From Devosia ureilytica (GTDB lineage Bacteria > Pseudomonadota > Alphaproteobacteria > Rhizobiales > Devosiaceae), in assembly GCF_024273195.1 (NCBI RefSeq), contig NZ_JAMZCU010000003.1, positions 394,724 to 458,723 on the forward strand: 64,000 nt of DNA. The letters run 5' to 3'. The notes beneath the pieces are model-generated. The model searched no databases. It saw only the letters and a list, made by a program, of their open reading frames with translations, and had not been told where the DNA came from. Within the stretch, counting starts at the first letter, position 1, and each line of letters starts with the position of its first letter. Of this stretch, positions 36,022-43,544 are shown piece after piece. The position numbers were made by a program, and so were the translations under genes.

Positions 36022-38007
36022 ATGAACTTCTTCCCATCCATATCCCGGCGCAGCTTCCTCGCCGGCTCGGCCAGCGTCGGTGCCATGGTCGCAATGCACC
36101 CGTTCGCCGTCATGGCCCAGGCCAATCAGGCGCATCTGCGCATCATCGAGACGACCGATATCCACGTCGCCATCCTGCCCTATGACTATTATGCCGACGC
36201 CCCCAACGACACCATGGGCCTGGCGCGCACCGCGGCGATCATCGAAGAAATCCGCGCCGAAGCCGGCAATGCCGTGCTCTTTGACAATGGCGACCTGATC
36301 CAGGGCAACCCCATGGGCGACTACATGGCCTATGAAAAGGGCCTCAACCAGGGCGACATCCACCCCGCCGTCGCCGCGCTCAACACGCTCGGCTATGACG
36401 CCGCGACCCTGGGCAATCACGAATTCAACTATGGTCTGGAATTCCTCGACCGCGCCCTCGAAGGCGCTAATTTCCCGCTGGTTTCGGCCAATCTGGTGCG
36501 CGGTACCGAGCTGGGCGAAGACCCGACCAATGACGACACTTACCTCTCGCCCTACCGCATTTTCGATAAGGAACTGACCGACGGCTCGGGCGCCAAGCAC
36601 ACCATCAAGATTGGCGTCATCGGCTTCCTGCCGCCCCAGATCCTGACCTGGGACGCGACCCACCTCACCGGCAAGGTCGTGGTGCGCGACATCGTCGAGG
36701 CTGCCCAGGCCTGGGTGCCGAAAATGCGCGAAGAAGGCGTCGACATCATCGTGGCACTCTCCCACTCCGGCATCACCGGCGGCGAACATGTCCCCGGTAT
36801 GGAAAATGCCTCGCTGCAGCTGGCAGCGGTTGAGGGTATCGATGTGGTCCTCACCGGCCACCACCACCTCGTCTTCCCCGGCCCGAACTACGAGGGCATC
36901 GAGGGCGTGGATACGGTCGCCGGCACCCTCAATGGCAAGCCAGCCGTCATGCCCGGCTTCTGGGGCTCGCATATGGGTCTGGTCGACCTGCTCCTCGAAG
37001 TCGATGCCGATGGCAAGTGGACTGTCGCCTCGCACACATCCGAGGCGCGCCCCATCGTCGAGCGCGTCGACAACAAGAACGTCCCCACGGTCGAGTCCGT
37101 GGCTACCGTCGAAGAAGCCGTGGCCGCCGAACACCAGGAAACGCTCGACTACATCCGCCGCCCGGTCGGTGAAACGGCAGCACCGCTGCATTCCTACTTC
37201 GCGCTCGTCGCCGACGACCCATCCGTGCAGATCGTTTCCCAGGCCCAGTCCTGGTACATCGAGCAGATGATGAAGGGCACTGAATGGGAAAGCCTGCCGA
37301 TCCTGTCGGCTGCGGCCCCCTTCAAGGCCGGTGGCCGTGGCGGCCCGGAATACTACACCGACGTTCCGGTGGGCCCTGTCGCCATCAAGAACGTGGCCGA
37401 CCTCTACCTCTATCCCAACACCATCCAGGCTCTGGTCATCACCGGCGCTGACGTGAAAAACTGGCTCGAACGTTCGGCCGGCATCTTCAATCAGGTCGAG
37501 GCCGGCGCCACCGACGCCGCGCTCATCAACCCTGACTTCCCCTCCTACAATTTCGACGTGATCGACGGGGTGACCTACAAGATCGACCTCACCCAGCCCT
37601 CCAAATATTCCTCGGATGGCAAGGAAGAGATCAATCCCGATGCCAACCGCATCATCGATCTGATGTTCGATGGTGCTCCCATCGACCCGGCAGCCAAGTT
37701 CGTCATCGCCTCGAACAATTATCGCGCGGGCGGCGGCGGCTCATTCCCGGGCACCGGTGCCGCCAACATCATCTTCATCGGCCCCGATACCAATCGCGAC
37801 ATCATCGTGCGTTTCATCATCGAAAACGGCACGATCAATCCAAAAGCCGATAGCAATTGGTCGCTCGCCCCGATTGGCGACACCACCGTGTTGTTCGCTA
37901 CCGGCCCCAAGGCCGCCGACAAGGTGGCCGATGTCACCGCCGTCAGTATCGAAGCGACCGGGGAAACCGATGAGCTCGGTTTCGGCATCTACCGCATCAC
38001 GCTCTGA
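36022..38007 (+). CDS. cpdB: 2',3'-cyclic-nucleotide 2'-phosphodiesterase/3'-nucleotidase CpdB
   Basis: The 661-residue periplasmic enzyme starts at the ATG after TTGGAG and has a Tat-type signal (SRRSFLAG then a hydrophobic stretch ending VMAQ). The metallophosphatase domain (about 35-330) has [22 protein letters not shown] and GHHH. The 5'-nucleotidase C-terminal domain (about 395-610) has [16 protein letters not shown]. It releases phosphate from 2',3'-cyclic and 3'-nucleotides. A Pho box precedes it, so it should be a PhoB target. An RNase T2 gene follows 354 bases downstream. Confidence 0.93.
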   Translation: MNFFPSISRRSFLAGSASVGAMVAMHPFAVMAQANQAHLRIIETTDIHVAILPYDYYADAPNDTMGLARTAAIIEEIRAEAGNAVLFDNGDLIQGNPMGDYMAYEKGLNQGDIHPAVAALNTLGYDAATLGNHEFNYGLEFLDRALEGANFPLVSANLVRGTELGEDPTNDDTYLSPYRIFDKELTDGSGAKHTIKIGVIGFLPPQILTWDATHLTGKVVVRDIVEAAQAWVPKMREEGVDIIVALSHSGITGGEHVPGMENASLQLAAVEGIDVVLTGHHHLVFPGPNYEGIEGVDTVAGTLNGKPAVMPGFWGSHMGLVDLLLEVDADGKWTVASHTSEARPIVERVDNKNVPTVESVATVEEAVAAEHQETLDYIRRPVGETAAPLHSYFALVADDPSVQIVSQAQSWYIEQMMKGTEWESLPILSAAAPFKAGGRGGPEYYTDVPVGPVAIKNVADLYLYPNTIQALVITGADVKNWLERSAGIFNQVEAGATDAALINPDFPSYNFDVIDGVTYKIDLTQPSKYSSDGKEEINPDANRIIDLMFDGAPIDPAAKFVIASNNYRAGGGGSFPGTGAANIIFIGPDTNRDIIVRFIIENGTINPKADSNWSLAPIGDTTVLFATGPKAADKVADVTAVSIEATGETDELGFGIYRITL

Positions 38008-38023
38008 TCGCCTGCATAACGAG

Positions 38024-38047
38024 AAAGGGCGCCCAAGGGCGCCCTTT
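38024..38047. terminator. Hairpin terminator between cpdB and the small minus-strand gene
   Basis: AAAGGGCGCC (38024-38033) and GGCGCCCTTT (38038-38047) pair around CAAG. The flanking T/A bases let it work in both directions, after cpdB on plus and after the small membrane protein gene on minus. Confidence 0.8.
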
Positions 38048-38069
38048 CCTTAAAAACCATCAGACCAGT

Positions 38070-38267
38070 CTACTGCCCGTCCGGCGCCACATCGACGCTG
38101 ACGGCCGGCACATCGACATCGACGGTTCCACCGCCGCTGCCGTCACCATTGAAGAAAACCAGGTAGAGGATGACCAGAAGGGCCACCACAACGACCACAC
38201 CGATAATGGCGCCAGCGCCGCTCCCGCCGCGGTCAACAATAACGGTTTCACGATCCGGATCAGACAT
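38070..38267 (-). CDS. Small single-span membrane protein, paralogue of the one at 16266
   Basis: The 65-residue protein starts six bases after AAAGGAGG. It consists of a polar head (SDPDRETVIVDRGGSG), one membrane helix (about 19-40, IIGVVVVVALLVILYLVF) and a short tail with TVDVDVP. The protein at 16266-16661 has the same layout: E/DR-x-TV head, helix ending YLVF, and a TVDV stretch. Both genes have an exact EcfG promoter. The family has no name I know. A role in envelope stress is inferred only from the promoter. Confidence 0.8.
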   Translation of the reverse strand: MSDPDRETVIVDRGGSGAGAIIGVVVVVALLVILYLVFFNGDGSGGGTVDVDVPAVSVDVAPDGQ

Positions 38268-38295
38268 TCCATGCCTCCTTTGGCTGTGGCAAAAG

Positions 38296-38321
38296 AACGA
38301 CAATGTGTGGCTCACGGTTCC
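38296..38321 (-). promoter_or_regulatory. EcfG-type promoter for the 65-residue protein gene
   Basis: On the minus strand GGAAC (38321-38317), 17 bases, CGTT (38299-38296). The -10 element ends 28 bases before the start codon at 38267. Spacing is the same as at 16208-16233. Confidence 0.75.
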
Positions 38322-38361
38322 GAAGCGCCGCAAAACCAATATTTCGGGGGGATTGGAACGC

Positions 38362-39342
38362 GTGAAGCGACTGACGACAATTCTGGCGATGGCTCTCCTG
38401 CTTATGCCGGCGGCCCATGGCGAAGTCCCGCTCACTGGCAGGTTTTCAGCATTGGAGGCCTGCCCCGCTTTCCAGTCGATCAGCCGCCAGACCAATCCCG
38501 GCAATGTCGTCTTGGAGCCGGGCCAGACTTACGACCTCCTCGCCGCCAACAAGACGCCGCCAACCCATTTCTGGATTGTGGTGCCCGGCGCTGAACCGGA
38601 CCGGCGCTGGGTCGAGATCGCCTGTGGCACCACGGACGTTGCTCTTGCTCCGGCGCACGACGCACCCACCGCTCCGCAAGCCTACCGCGGCACCCAATAT
38701 GTCCTCGCCGTAAACTGGCAACCGGCCTTTTGCGAAACCGCCGAGCACATCCGCGAATGCCGCAATCAGCGCCCCAATGCCTTCGAGGCGACCAATTTCA
38801 CCCTGCACGGCCTCTGGCCGCAACCGCGTGACAATGAATATTGCGACGTCTCCCAGCGCGATCTCTGGGCCAGCCGCGACGGCCGCTGGCGCGACCTGCC
38901 GCAATTGGACCTGACCATCGCGCTGCGCCGCGATCTCGACATGGTCATGCCCGGCAGCCTCTCCGGCCTCGATCGCCACGAATGGATCAAGCACGGCACC
39001 TGTTATGGCGCCGATCAACGCGAATATTATGCCGACGCGCTCGACCTGATGCTGGCGCTCAATACTTCCAGCGTCGCCGAACTCTTTGCCGCCAACATCG
39101 GCAAGCGCCTGACCCTCGATCAGATCCGCACCGCTTTCGACACATCCTTCGGACTCGGCACGGGCGACCGTGTCAGCCTCGATTGCGCCCAGGACGGCAA
39201 CCGTACCCTGATCACCGAACTGCAAATCAATCTCACCGGCGCCATCACTGGCCCCGACGATTTTGCCGCGCTTATGCTCGCCGCTGACCCCGCAGGCAGC
39301 GACTGCCGCTCAGGTCAGGTCGATGCGGTTGGGCTTCGCTAG
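38362..39342 (+). CDS. Ribonuclease T2 family protein
   Basis: The 326-residue protein begins at a GTG (VKRLTTILAMALLLMPAAHG: a signal peptide, 20 residues). Both active-site segments are present: NFTLHGLWPQ (first catalytic His) and HEWIKHGTC (Glu, His and Cys). T2 enzymes cut RNA without base preference through 2',3'-cyclic phosphates and finish at 3'-nucleotides. The neighbouring CpdB acts on exactly those products. The upstream region (38275-38361) also holds the EcfG promoter of the divergent small gene. The ribosome site (GGGGGGATTGG) is imperfect. Confidence 0.9.
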   Translation: MKRLTTILAMALLLMPAAHGEVPLTGRFSALEACPAFQSISRQTNPGNVVLEPGQTYDLLAANKTPPTHFWIVVPGAEPDRRWVEIACGTTDVALAPAHDAPTAPQAYRGTQYVLAVNWQPAFCETAEHIRECRNQRPNAFEATNFTLHGLWPQPRDNEYCDVSQRDLWASRDGRWRDLPQLDLTIALRRDLDMVMPGSLSGLDRHEWIKHGTCYGADQREYYADALDLMLALNTSSVAELFAANIGKRLTLDQIRTAFDTSFGLGTGDRVSLDCAQDGNRTLITELQINLTGAITGPDDFAALMLAADPAGSDCRSGQVDAVGLR

Positions 39343-39410
39343 CCTGCTGTCCTCATTCTCATCGCCCCTTGCGGACGAGGTCACTATGAGCGCCAGACGC
39401 TCGCCGCTTG

Positions 39411-39851
39411 CTAGTCTACCCTGTCCAACCGCTCTCGCAGCGCCAGCAGTTCGAGTCGCAGCGCCTCGGCGCCCGCCTGGCTCAACCCGGTTCCTTTGGC
39501 AACGGCCAGCGGAACGGCCTCGGCCCGCTGCTTGAGCGCCCGCCCATCGGCCGTGAGACGAATGCGTACCTGCCGCTCATCCTCGTCGTCGCGCTGACGC
39601 TGCACCAAACCGCGCGCCTCAAGCCGCTTGATCAGCGGGGTGATGGTTCCTGAATCGAGGAACAACCGCTCGCCCAGCGCTTTTACCGTCAGGTTGTCCC
39701 TCTCCCACAGCACGAGGAACACCAGATATTGCGGATAGGTCAGGTCCAGCGCATCAAGCCGCGGCTTATAAAACCGCGTGAAGGCATGTCCCGCCGAATA
39801 CACGGCAAAGCATAACATCTGGTCGATTGTCGGCATCGGATTTCCGGTCAT
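39411..39851 (-). CDS. ohrR: MarR-family organic hydroperoxide regulator OhrR
   Basis: The 146-residue repressor senses organic peroxides through a single Cys near its start, here in [14 protein letters not shown]. The winged helix (about 45-110) includes [23 protein letters not shown] split at the recognition helix, and the DEDERQVRI wing. I use the ATG at 39851; another at 39836 is possible. The divergent ohr gene and the palindromic operator between them support the assignment. Confidence 0.93.
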   Translation of the reverse strand: MTGNPMPTIDQMLCFAVYSAGHAFTRFYKPRLDALDLTYPQYLVFLVLWERDNLTVKALGERLFLDSGTITPLIKRLEARGLVQRQRDDEDERQVRIRLTADGRALKQRAEAVPLAVAKGTGLSQAGAEALRLELLALRERLDRVD

Positions 39852-39880
39852 CCCGTACCTCGCTCTTTCATCAAATCTAA

Positions 39881-39915
39881 CACACAAAATTCTATTGCGC
39901 ACAATTTAATTGTGC
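39881..39915. promoter_or_regulatory. OhrR operator in the ohrR-ohr intergenic region
   Basis: GCACAATT-T-AATTGTGC (39899-39915) is a perfect palindrome containing ACAATT/AATTGT, the core of known OhrR sites (TACAATT-AATTGTA). A second, imperfect copy (CAAAATT-C-TATTGCG) abuts it at about 39885-39899. Confidence 0.85.
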
Positions 39916-39952
39916 CCTATTTACCCTGCATCACCAGCAAGGAATACCTCTC

Positions 39953-40405
39953 ATGAGCATCAAGTCAGCCCTCTACACCGCCCATGCCCACACCACGGGT
40001 GGCCGCACCGGCACCAGCCAGACCGACGATGGTCGGCTCAACGTCACGCTGGACACACCCCGGGCCATGGGCGGCAATGATGGCCCCGGCACCAATCCCG
40101 AGCAGCTCTTCGCCGCTGGTTATTCGGCCTGTTTCCTGGGCGCCCTCAAGGCTGTCGCCCGTGGCGAAAAGATCAGGATTCCCGACGAGACCACCATCGA
40201 CGCTGCCGTTTCCTTCGGCGAGAACGCCAGGGGTGCCGGCTTTAGCCTCGCGGTCGAGCTCAAGGTGACCATTCCCGGTTTCGAGCCAGCCCAGGCCGAG
40301 GATCTGGTCCACAAGGCCCACCAGATCTGCCCCTATTCCAACGCCACGCGGGGCAATGTCGATGTCAAGTTGACGATCGTTGAAGAGGCCCTCGCCTTCG
40401 CCTGA
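39953..40405 (+). CDS. ohr: Organic hydroperoxide reductase Ohr (OsmC superfamily)
   Basis: The 150-residue enzyme detoxifies lipid and other organic hydroperoxides using a dithiol. Its two redox Cys are in the conserved GYSACFLGAL and HQICPYSNATRGN segments. AAGGAAT precedes the ATG. It is transcribed away from ohrR across the OhrR operator, so it should be derepressed by organic peroxides. Confidence 0.95.
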   Translation: MSIKSALYTAHAHTTGGRTGTSQTDDGRLNVTLDTPRAMGGNDGPGTNPEQLFAAGYSACFLGALKAVARGEKIRIPDETTIDAAVSFGENARGAGFSLAVELKVTIPGFEPAQAEDLVHKAHQICPYSNATRGNVDVKLTIVEEALAFA

Positions 40406-40483
40406 TCCATTTCGTTAACGATTGCCGTTCATCGGCCCGAAAGGGCGGCGAGGATAGCGTCTCCACCCACACTGGAGCCCGCC

Positions 40484-41236
40484 ATGCCCGCCGCCCTTGC
40501 CATTTCCGGCCTCGCCAAATCCTTCGACCGCCCTGTGGTCAAGAGTGTCGATCTCACCATCCGGCCAGGCGAATTCTATGCCCTGCTCGGCCCCAATGGT
40601 GCGGGCAAGACCACCATCCTGCGCATGGTCGCGGGGCTGCTAAAACCCGACGCAGGCGCGATTTCCATCTTCGGCATCGACGCCCTTGCCGATCCGGTTG
40701 CCGCCAAGCAGCGCATGGCGTGGGTCTCGGATGAACCCATGGTCTACGACCGCCTCACCCCGCTCGAATACCTCGATTTCGTCGCCGGCCTCTGGCAGGT
40801 CGAGCCCGCCCGCGCTCGCGCGGCCGCCCACGAACTCGTGGACTGGCTGGGCTTGCGCCCTCATGCCAATGAACTGTGCGGCGGTTTCTCCAAGGGCATG
40901 CTGCAAAAGGTCGCCCTGGCCGGAGCCCTGGTCCACGATCCGCAACTGATCATTCTCGACGAACCCCTTACGGGCCTGGACGCCGGCTCGGCGCGACAGG
41001 TCAAGGACGTGCTGCGCCAACGCACCGCGTCGGGCGTCACCGTCATCATGACCACCCATATTCTCGAAGTGGCCGAACGCATGGCCGAGCGTATCGGCGT
41101 CATCGCGGAGGGGCGTCTCATCGCCGAAGGCACGCTGGCCGAGCTGCGCACCCGCATCGGTCGTGAAACCACGCTGGAGGAAATTTTCCTCGACCTGGTC
41201 GCTGAGGGAACCGAGCAGGGGCAGGACGCCGCGTGA
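40484..41236 (+). CDS. ABC transporter ATP-binding protein (ABC-2/exporter type)
   Basis: The 250-residue ATPase has Walker A GPNGAGKTT, a signature variant GGFSKGMLQKV, Walker B LIILDEPLTGLD and the switch His in TTHI. Such subunits power ABC-2-type exporters. The gene overlaps the next by four bases (GTGA), so they are translationally coupled. The substrate is unknown. Confidence 0.92.
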   Translation: MPAALAISGLAKSFDRPVVKSVDLTIRPGEFYALLGPNGAGKTTILRMVAGLLKPDAGAISIFGIDALADPVAAKQRMAWVSDEPMVYDRLTPLEYLDFVAGLWQVEPARARAAAHELVDWLGLRPHANELCGGFSKGMLQKVALAGALVHDPQLIILDEPLTGLDAGSARQVKDVLRQRTASGVTVIMTTHILEVAERMAERIGVIAEGRLIAEGTLAELRTRIGRETTLEEIFLDLVAEGTEQGQDAA

Positions 41237-42771
41237 ACCTCGCCCCCGCATCCCTGCCCTGGCTGGCCGCCCACGAATTCCGCCTTGCCTGGCGCGACGC
41301 CCTCGCCATGATGACAGGCGGGCACCGTGTTCGCCTTGTCAGCTGGATCATCGGTGGTGGCACGATCTATGCGCTGATGCTGGTCATCGCCTGGTTCTCT
41401 GTCAGCCCCTGGACCGCATCCGGCATCATCATCGACAAGCAGGCGCTCGTGCTGATCTCGGGCATGGGCCTGCTGTTTTGGGCCGTAACCCTTTCGCAGG
41501 CGCTCGAATCCGTCACCCGGGTCTACTACGGCCGCTCGGACCTTGATCTCATCCTGTCCTCTCCGGCCTCAAGCAACCGGCTCTTTGCGGTACGTGCCGG
41601 AGCCGTCTTTGTCACCACGGCAACGCTGGGCGCCCTGCTGATCTCGCCGCTGGTCTTTGCCCTCGTCGTTCAGGACGGACCACACTGGCTCTCTGCTTTC
41701 CTCGTGATAGCGGCGCTGGCTGCACTCTCGGTGGCCATCGCCATGGCCATCACCCGCCTGCTATTCCGCCTTACCGGTCCGCGCCGCACCCGCCTCATTG
41801 CCCAGATTGTTGCGGGCATCGTCGGCGCCGGCTTCGTCATCGGCATCCAGGCCGCCGCCATTCTCTCCCACCAGGGCTTTTCACGCCTGGCCATCTTCCA
41901 GTCCGACACCCTCATCTCGTCCGCGCCTGACGCAACGAGCTTCCTCTGGCTCCCGGCCCGCGCGGCCTTGGGCGAACCGCTTCCGGCCCTTCTGCTGGTG
42001 GGCGCCGCGCTGGCCATTCTCGCCGCCACCATCGCCGTCATTGCCCCCAGTTATCGTCATCTGGCAACCTCTGCCGCCGGCCTCAACCACATTCGCAGCC
42101 AGCGTCGCGCCTCCACCGGCGCGTTCAGCATCACCACGCAGCGCCAGGCCCTGCGCCGCAAGGAATTCCGCCTGCTCCAGCGCGACCCCTGGCTGCTTTC
42201 GCAAACCCTGATGCAGCTGCTTTATCTCGTGCCCCCCGCCCTGCTGCTCTGGGTCAATTATGGTTCTGGCGCGGGTGACGGGAGCTTTGTCGTCATCGTT
42301 CCGGTATTGGTCATGGCCTGTGGGCAATTGGCCGGCGGCTTGGCCTGGCTGGCCATTTCCGGCGAGGACGCCCACGACCTCGTTGCCACCGCGCCGCTGA
42401 CCCCAGGCACAATCCTTCGCGCCAAAGTCGAAGCCGTGCTCACCGTCATTGGTGTGGTTCTGGCGCCCCTGCTCCTGCTCATGGCCTTCGCGTCCTGGCC
42501 CATGGCGTTGATCACTGCTACCTGCGCTTTGATCGCCGCCGCCGCCGCCACCGCCATTCAGCTCTGGTTCCGCGTCACGGCCAAGCGTTCCATGTTCCGC
42601 CGCCGTCAGGTCGCCTCCCGCGCCGCGACCCTGAGCGAAGCCTTTTCGTCCATCCTCTGGGCCGCAACCGGCGCGCTTTGGGCGGCCGGGTCAGTCCTTG
42701 CCATCGGTCCCGCTATCCTCGCACTCGCCGTGCTAGGCTTGGCACGACTCATGGCCCCGAGACACAACTGA
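41233..42771 (+). CDS. ABC exporter membrane subunit
   Basis: The 512-residue protein begins with GTG overlapping the stop of its ATPase partner. It has about ten hydrophobic segments distributed in two halves, with a cytoplasmic part (about 285-330) between. It resembles the large permease subunits of BcrA/ABC-2-like exporters, without a more precise family I can name. The stop codon is directly followed by the GNAT gene. Confidence 0.8.
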   Translation: MNLAPASLPWLAAHEFRLAWRDALAMMTGGHRVRLVSWIIGGGTIYALMLVIAWFSVSPWTASGIIIDKQALVLISGMGLLFWAVTLSQALESVTRVYYGRSDLDLILSSPASSNRLFAVRAGAVFVTTATLGALLISPLVFALVVQDGPHWLSAFLVIAALAALSVAIAMAITRLLFRLTGPRRTRLIAQIVAGIVGAGFVIGIQAAAILSHQGFSRLAIFQSDTLISSAPDATSFLWLPARAALGEPLPALLLVGAALAILAATIAVIAPSYRHLATSAAGLNHIRSQRRASTGAFSITTQRQALRRKEFRLLQRDPWLLSQTLMQLLYLVPPALLLWVNYGSGAGDGSFVVIVPVLVMACGQLAGGLAWLAISGEDAHDLVATAPLTPGTILRAKVEAVLTVIGVVLAPLLLLMAFASWPMALITATCALIAAAAATAIQLWFRVTAKRSMFRRRQVASRAATLSEAFSSILWAATGALWAAGSVLAIGPAILALAVLGLARLMAPRHN

Positions 42772-42772
42772 C

Positions 42773-43234
42773 ATGACGAAATTCCGCGACGCGACCCCCG
42801 CCGACATTCCGGTCATGCTCCAGCTTGGCCATGCTGGCGACGCGCGAGGTGCCGACACACCTCCGCTCGATCCGGCGACCCTCACGGATCCGCGCTATCG
42901 CGCCGCCTTCGACGAAATCCAGGCCGACGCCAATCACCGTTTGGTTGTGGCGGAACAGGACGGCGACATCATCGGCACCCTGCAGATCAGTATCATTCCC
43001 GGCCTGCCGCGTTTCGGCATGAAGCGTGGCGTGCTCGAAAACGTGCATATCCGCGCCGATCATCGCGGCCATGGCCTTGGGTCCGAAATGGTGCTCTGGG
43101 CAATTGAACAATGCCGGCACGCCGGCTGTGGCCTTGTCCAGCTGACCTCCAACAAGGTCCGGCTGGATGCCCACCGCTTCTACGAAAAGCTTGGATTCGA
43201 GAAATCGCACGAAGGCTTCAAGCTCTTCCTCTAA
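42773..43234 (+). CDS. GNAT family N-acetyltransferase
   Basis: The 153-residue protein has the acetyl-CoA-binding segment ADHRGHGLGSEMV (R/Q-x-x-G-x-G/A) and the C-terminal ARRFYEKLGF-type motif, here AHRFYEKLGFE. The acceptor is unknown. It starts one base after the exporter gene, which suggests a three-gene operon, and overlaps the convergent DUF1328 gene by four bases. Confidence 0.88.
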   Translation: MTKFRDATPADIPVMLQLGHAGDARGADTPPLDPATLTDPRYRAAFDEIQADANHRLVVAEQDGDIIGTLQISIIPGLPRFGMKRGVLENVHIRADHRGHGLGSEMVLWAIEQCRHAGCGLVQLTSNKVRLDAHRFYEKLGFEKSHEGFKLFL

Positions 43235-43404
43235 AACAGCACCGCAAGGCCCATGAAGGCTAGCATGAGGATCAGCACCACGCCGATCAGCATGATCCCG
43301 GCGACAATCTTGGCCAGTGTCGCCGCAGTGCCGGCAAGGCCGGTAAAGCCCATCGCCCCGGCAAGCAGCGCGACGACGACGAGAATAAGCAACAATTGCA
43401 GCAT
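43231..43404 (-). CDS. DUF1328 small membrane protein (YtjA-like)
   Basis: The 57-residue protein starts MLQLLLILVVVALLAGAMGF and has two membrane helices (about 2-20 and 28-52) with the AMGFTGLAGTAATLAKI linker typical of DUF1328. The frame extends upstream but only this start gives the family length. These proteins are often found among general stress genes. A symmetric EcfG promoter lies 36 bases upstream. Confidence 0.88.
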   Translation of the reverse strand: MLQLLLILVVVALLAGAMGFTGLAGTAATLAKIVAGIMLIGVVLILMLAFMGLAVLF

Positions 43405-43437
43405 GATCCGGTCCGCTCCCTCTGTCTGAACACTTGA

Positions 43438-43465
43438 GGAACGGCGCTGCAATTGCATCCGTTCC
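43438..43465. promoter_or_regulatory. Symmetric, bidirectional EcfG-type promoter
   Basis: Plus strand: GGAAC (43438-43442), 17 bases, CGTT (43460-43463). Minus strand: GGAAC (43465-43461), 17 bases, CGTT (43443-43440). Both are exact matches, because GGAACG and CGTTCC form an inverted repeat. It sits between the divergent DUF1328 gene (start 43404) and CHASE2-EAL gene (start 43545). Confidence 0.75.
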
Positions 43466-43544
43466 GTGATGTGTCCCCCCAAAGCCGCCTTAACCCGCTG
43501 TCAGTGCCGTTCGCGCATAATAACTGCGAATCGGGAGATGATAT

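Noticed and set aside
38060..38272. 70-codon minus-strand frame overlapping the small membrane protein
   Set aside because: Different frame from the gene with the AAAGGAGG site and family likeness; a Ser/Trp/Met-rich shadow.
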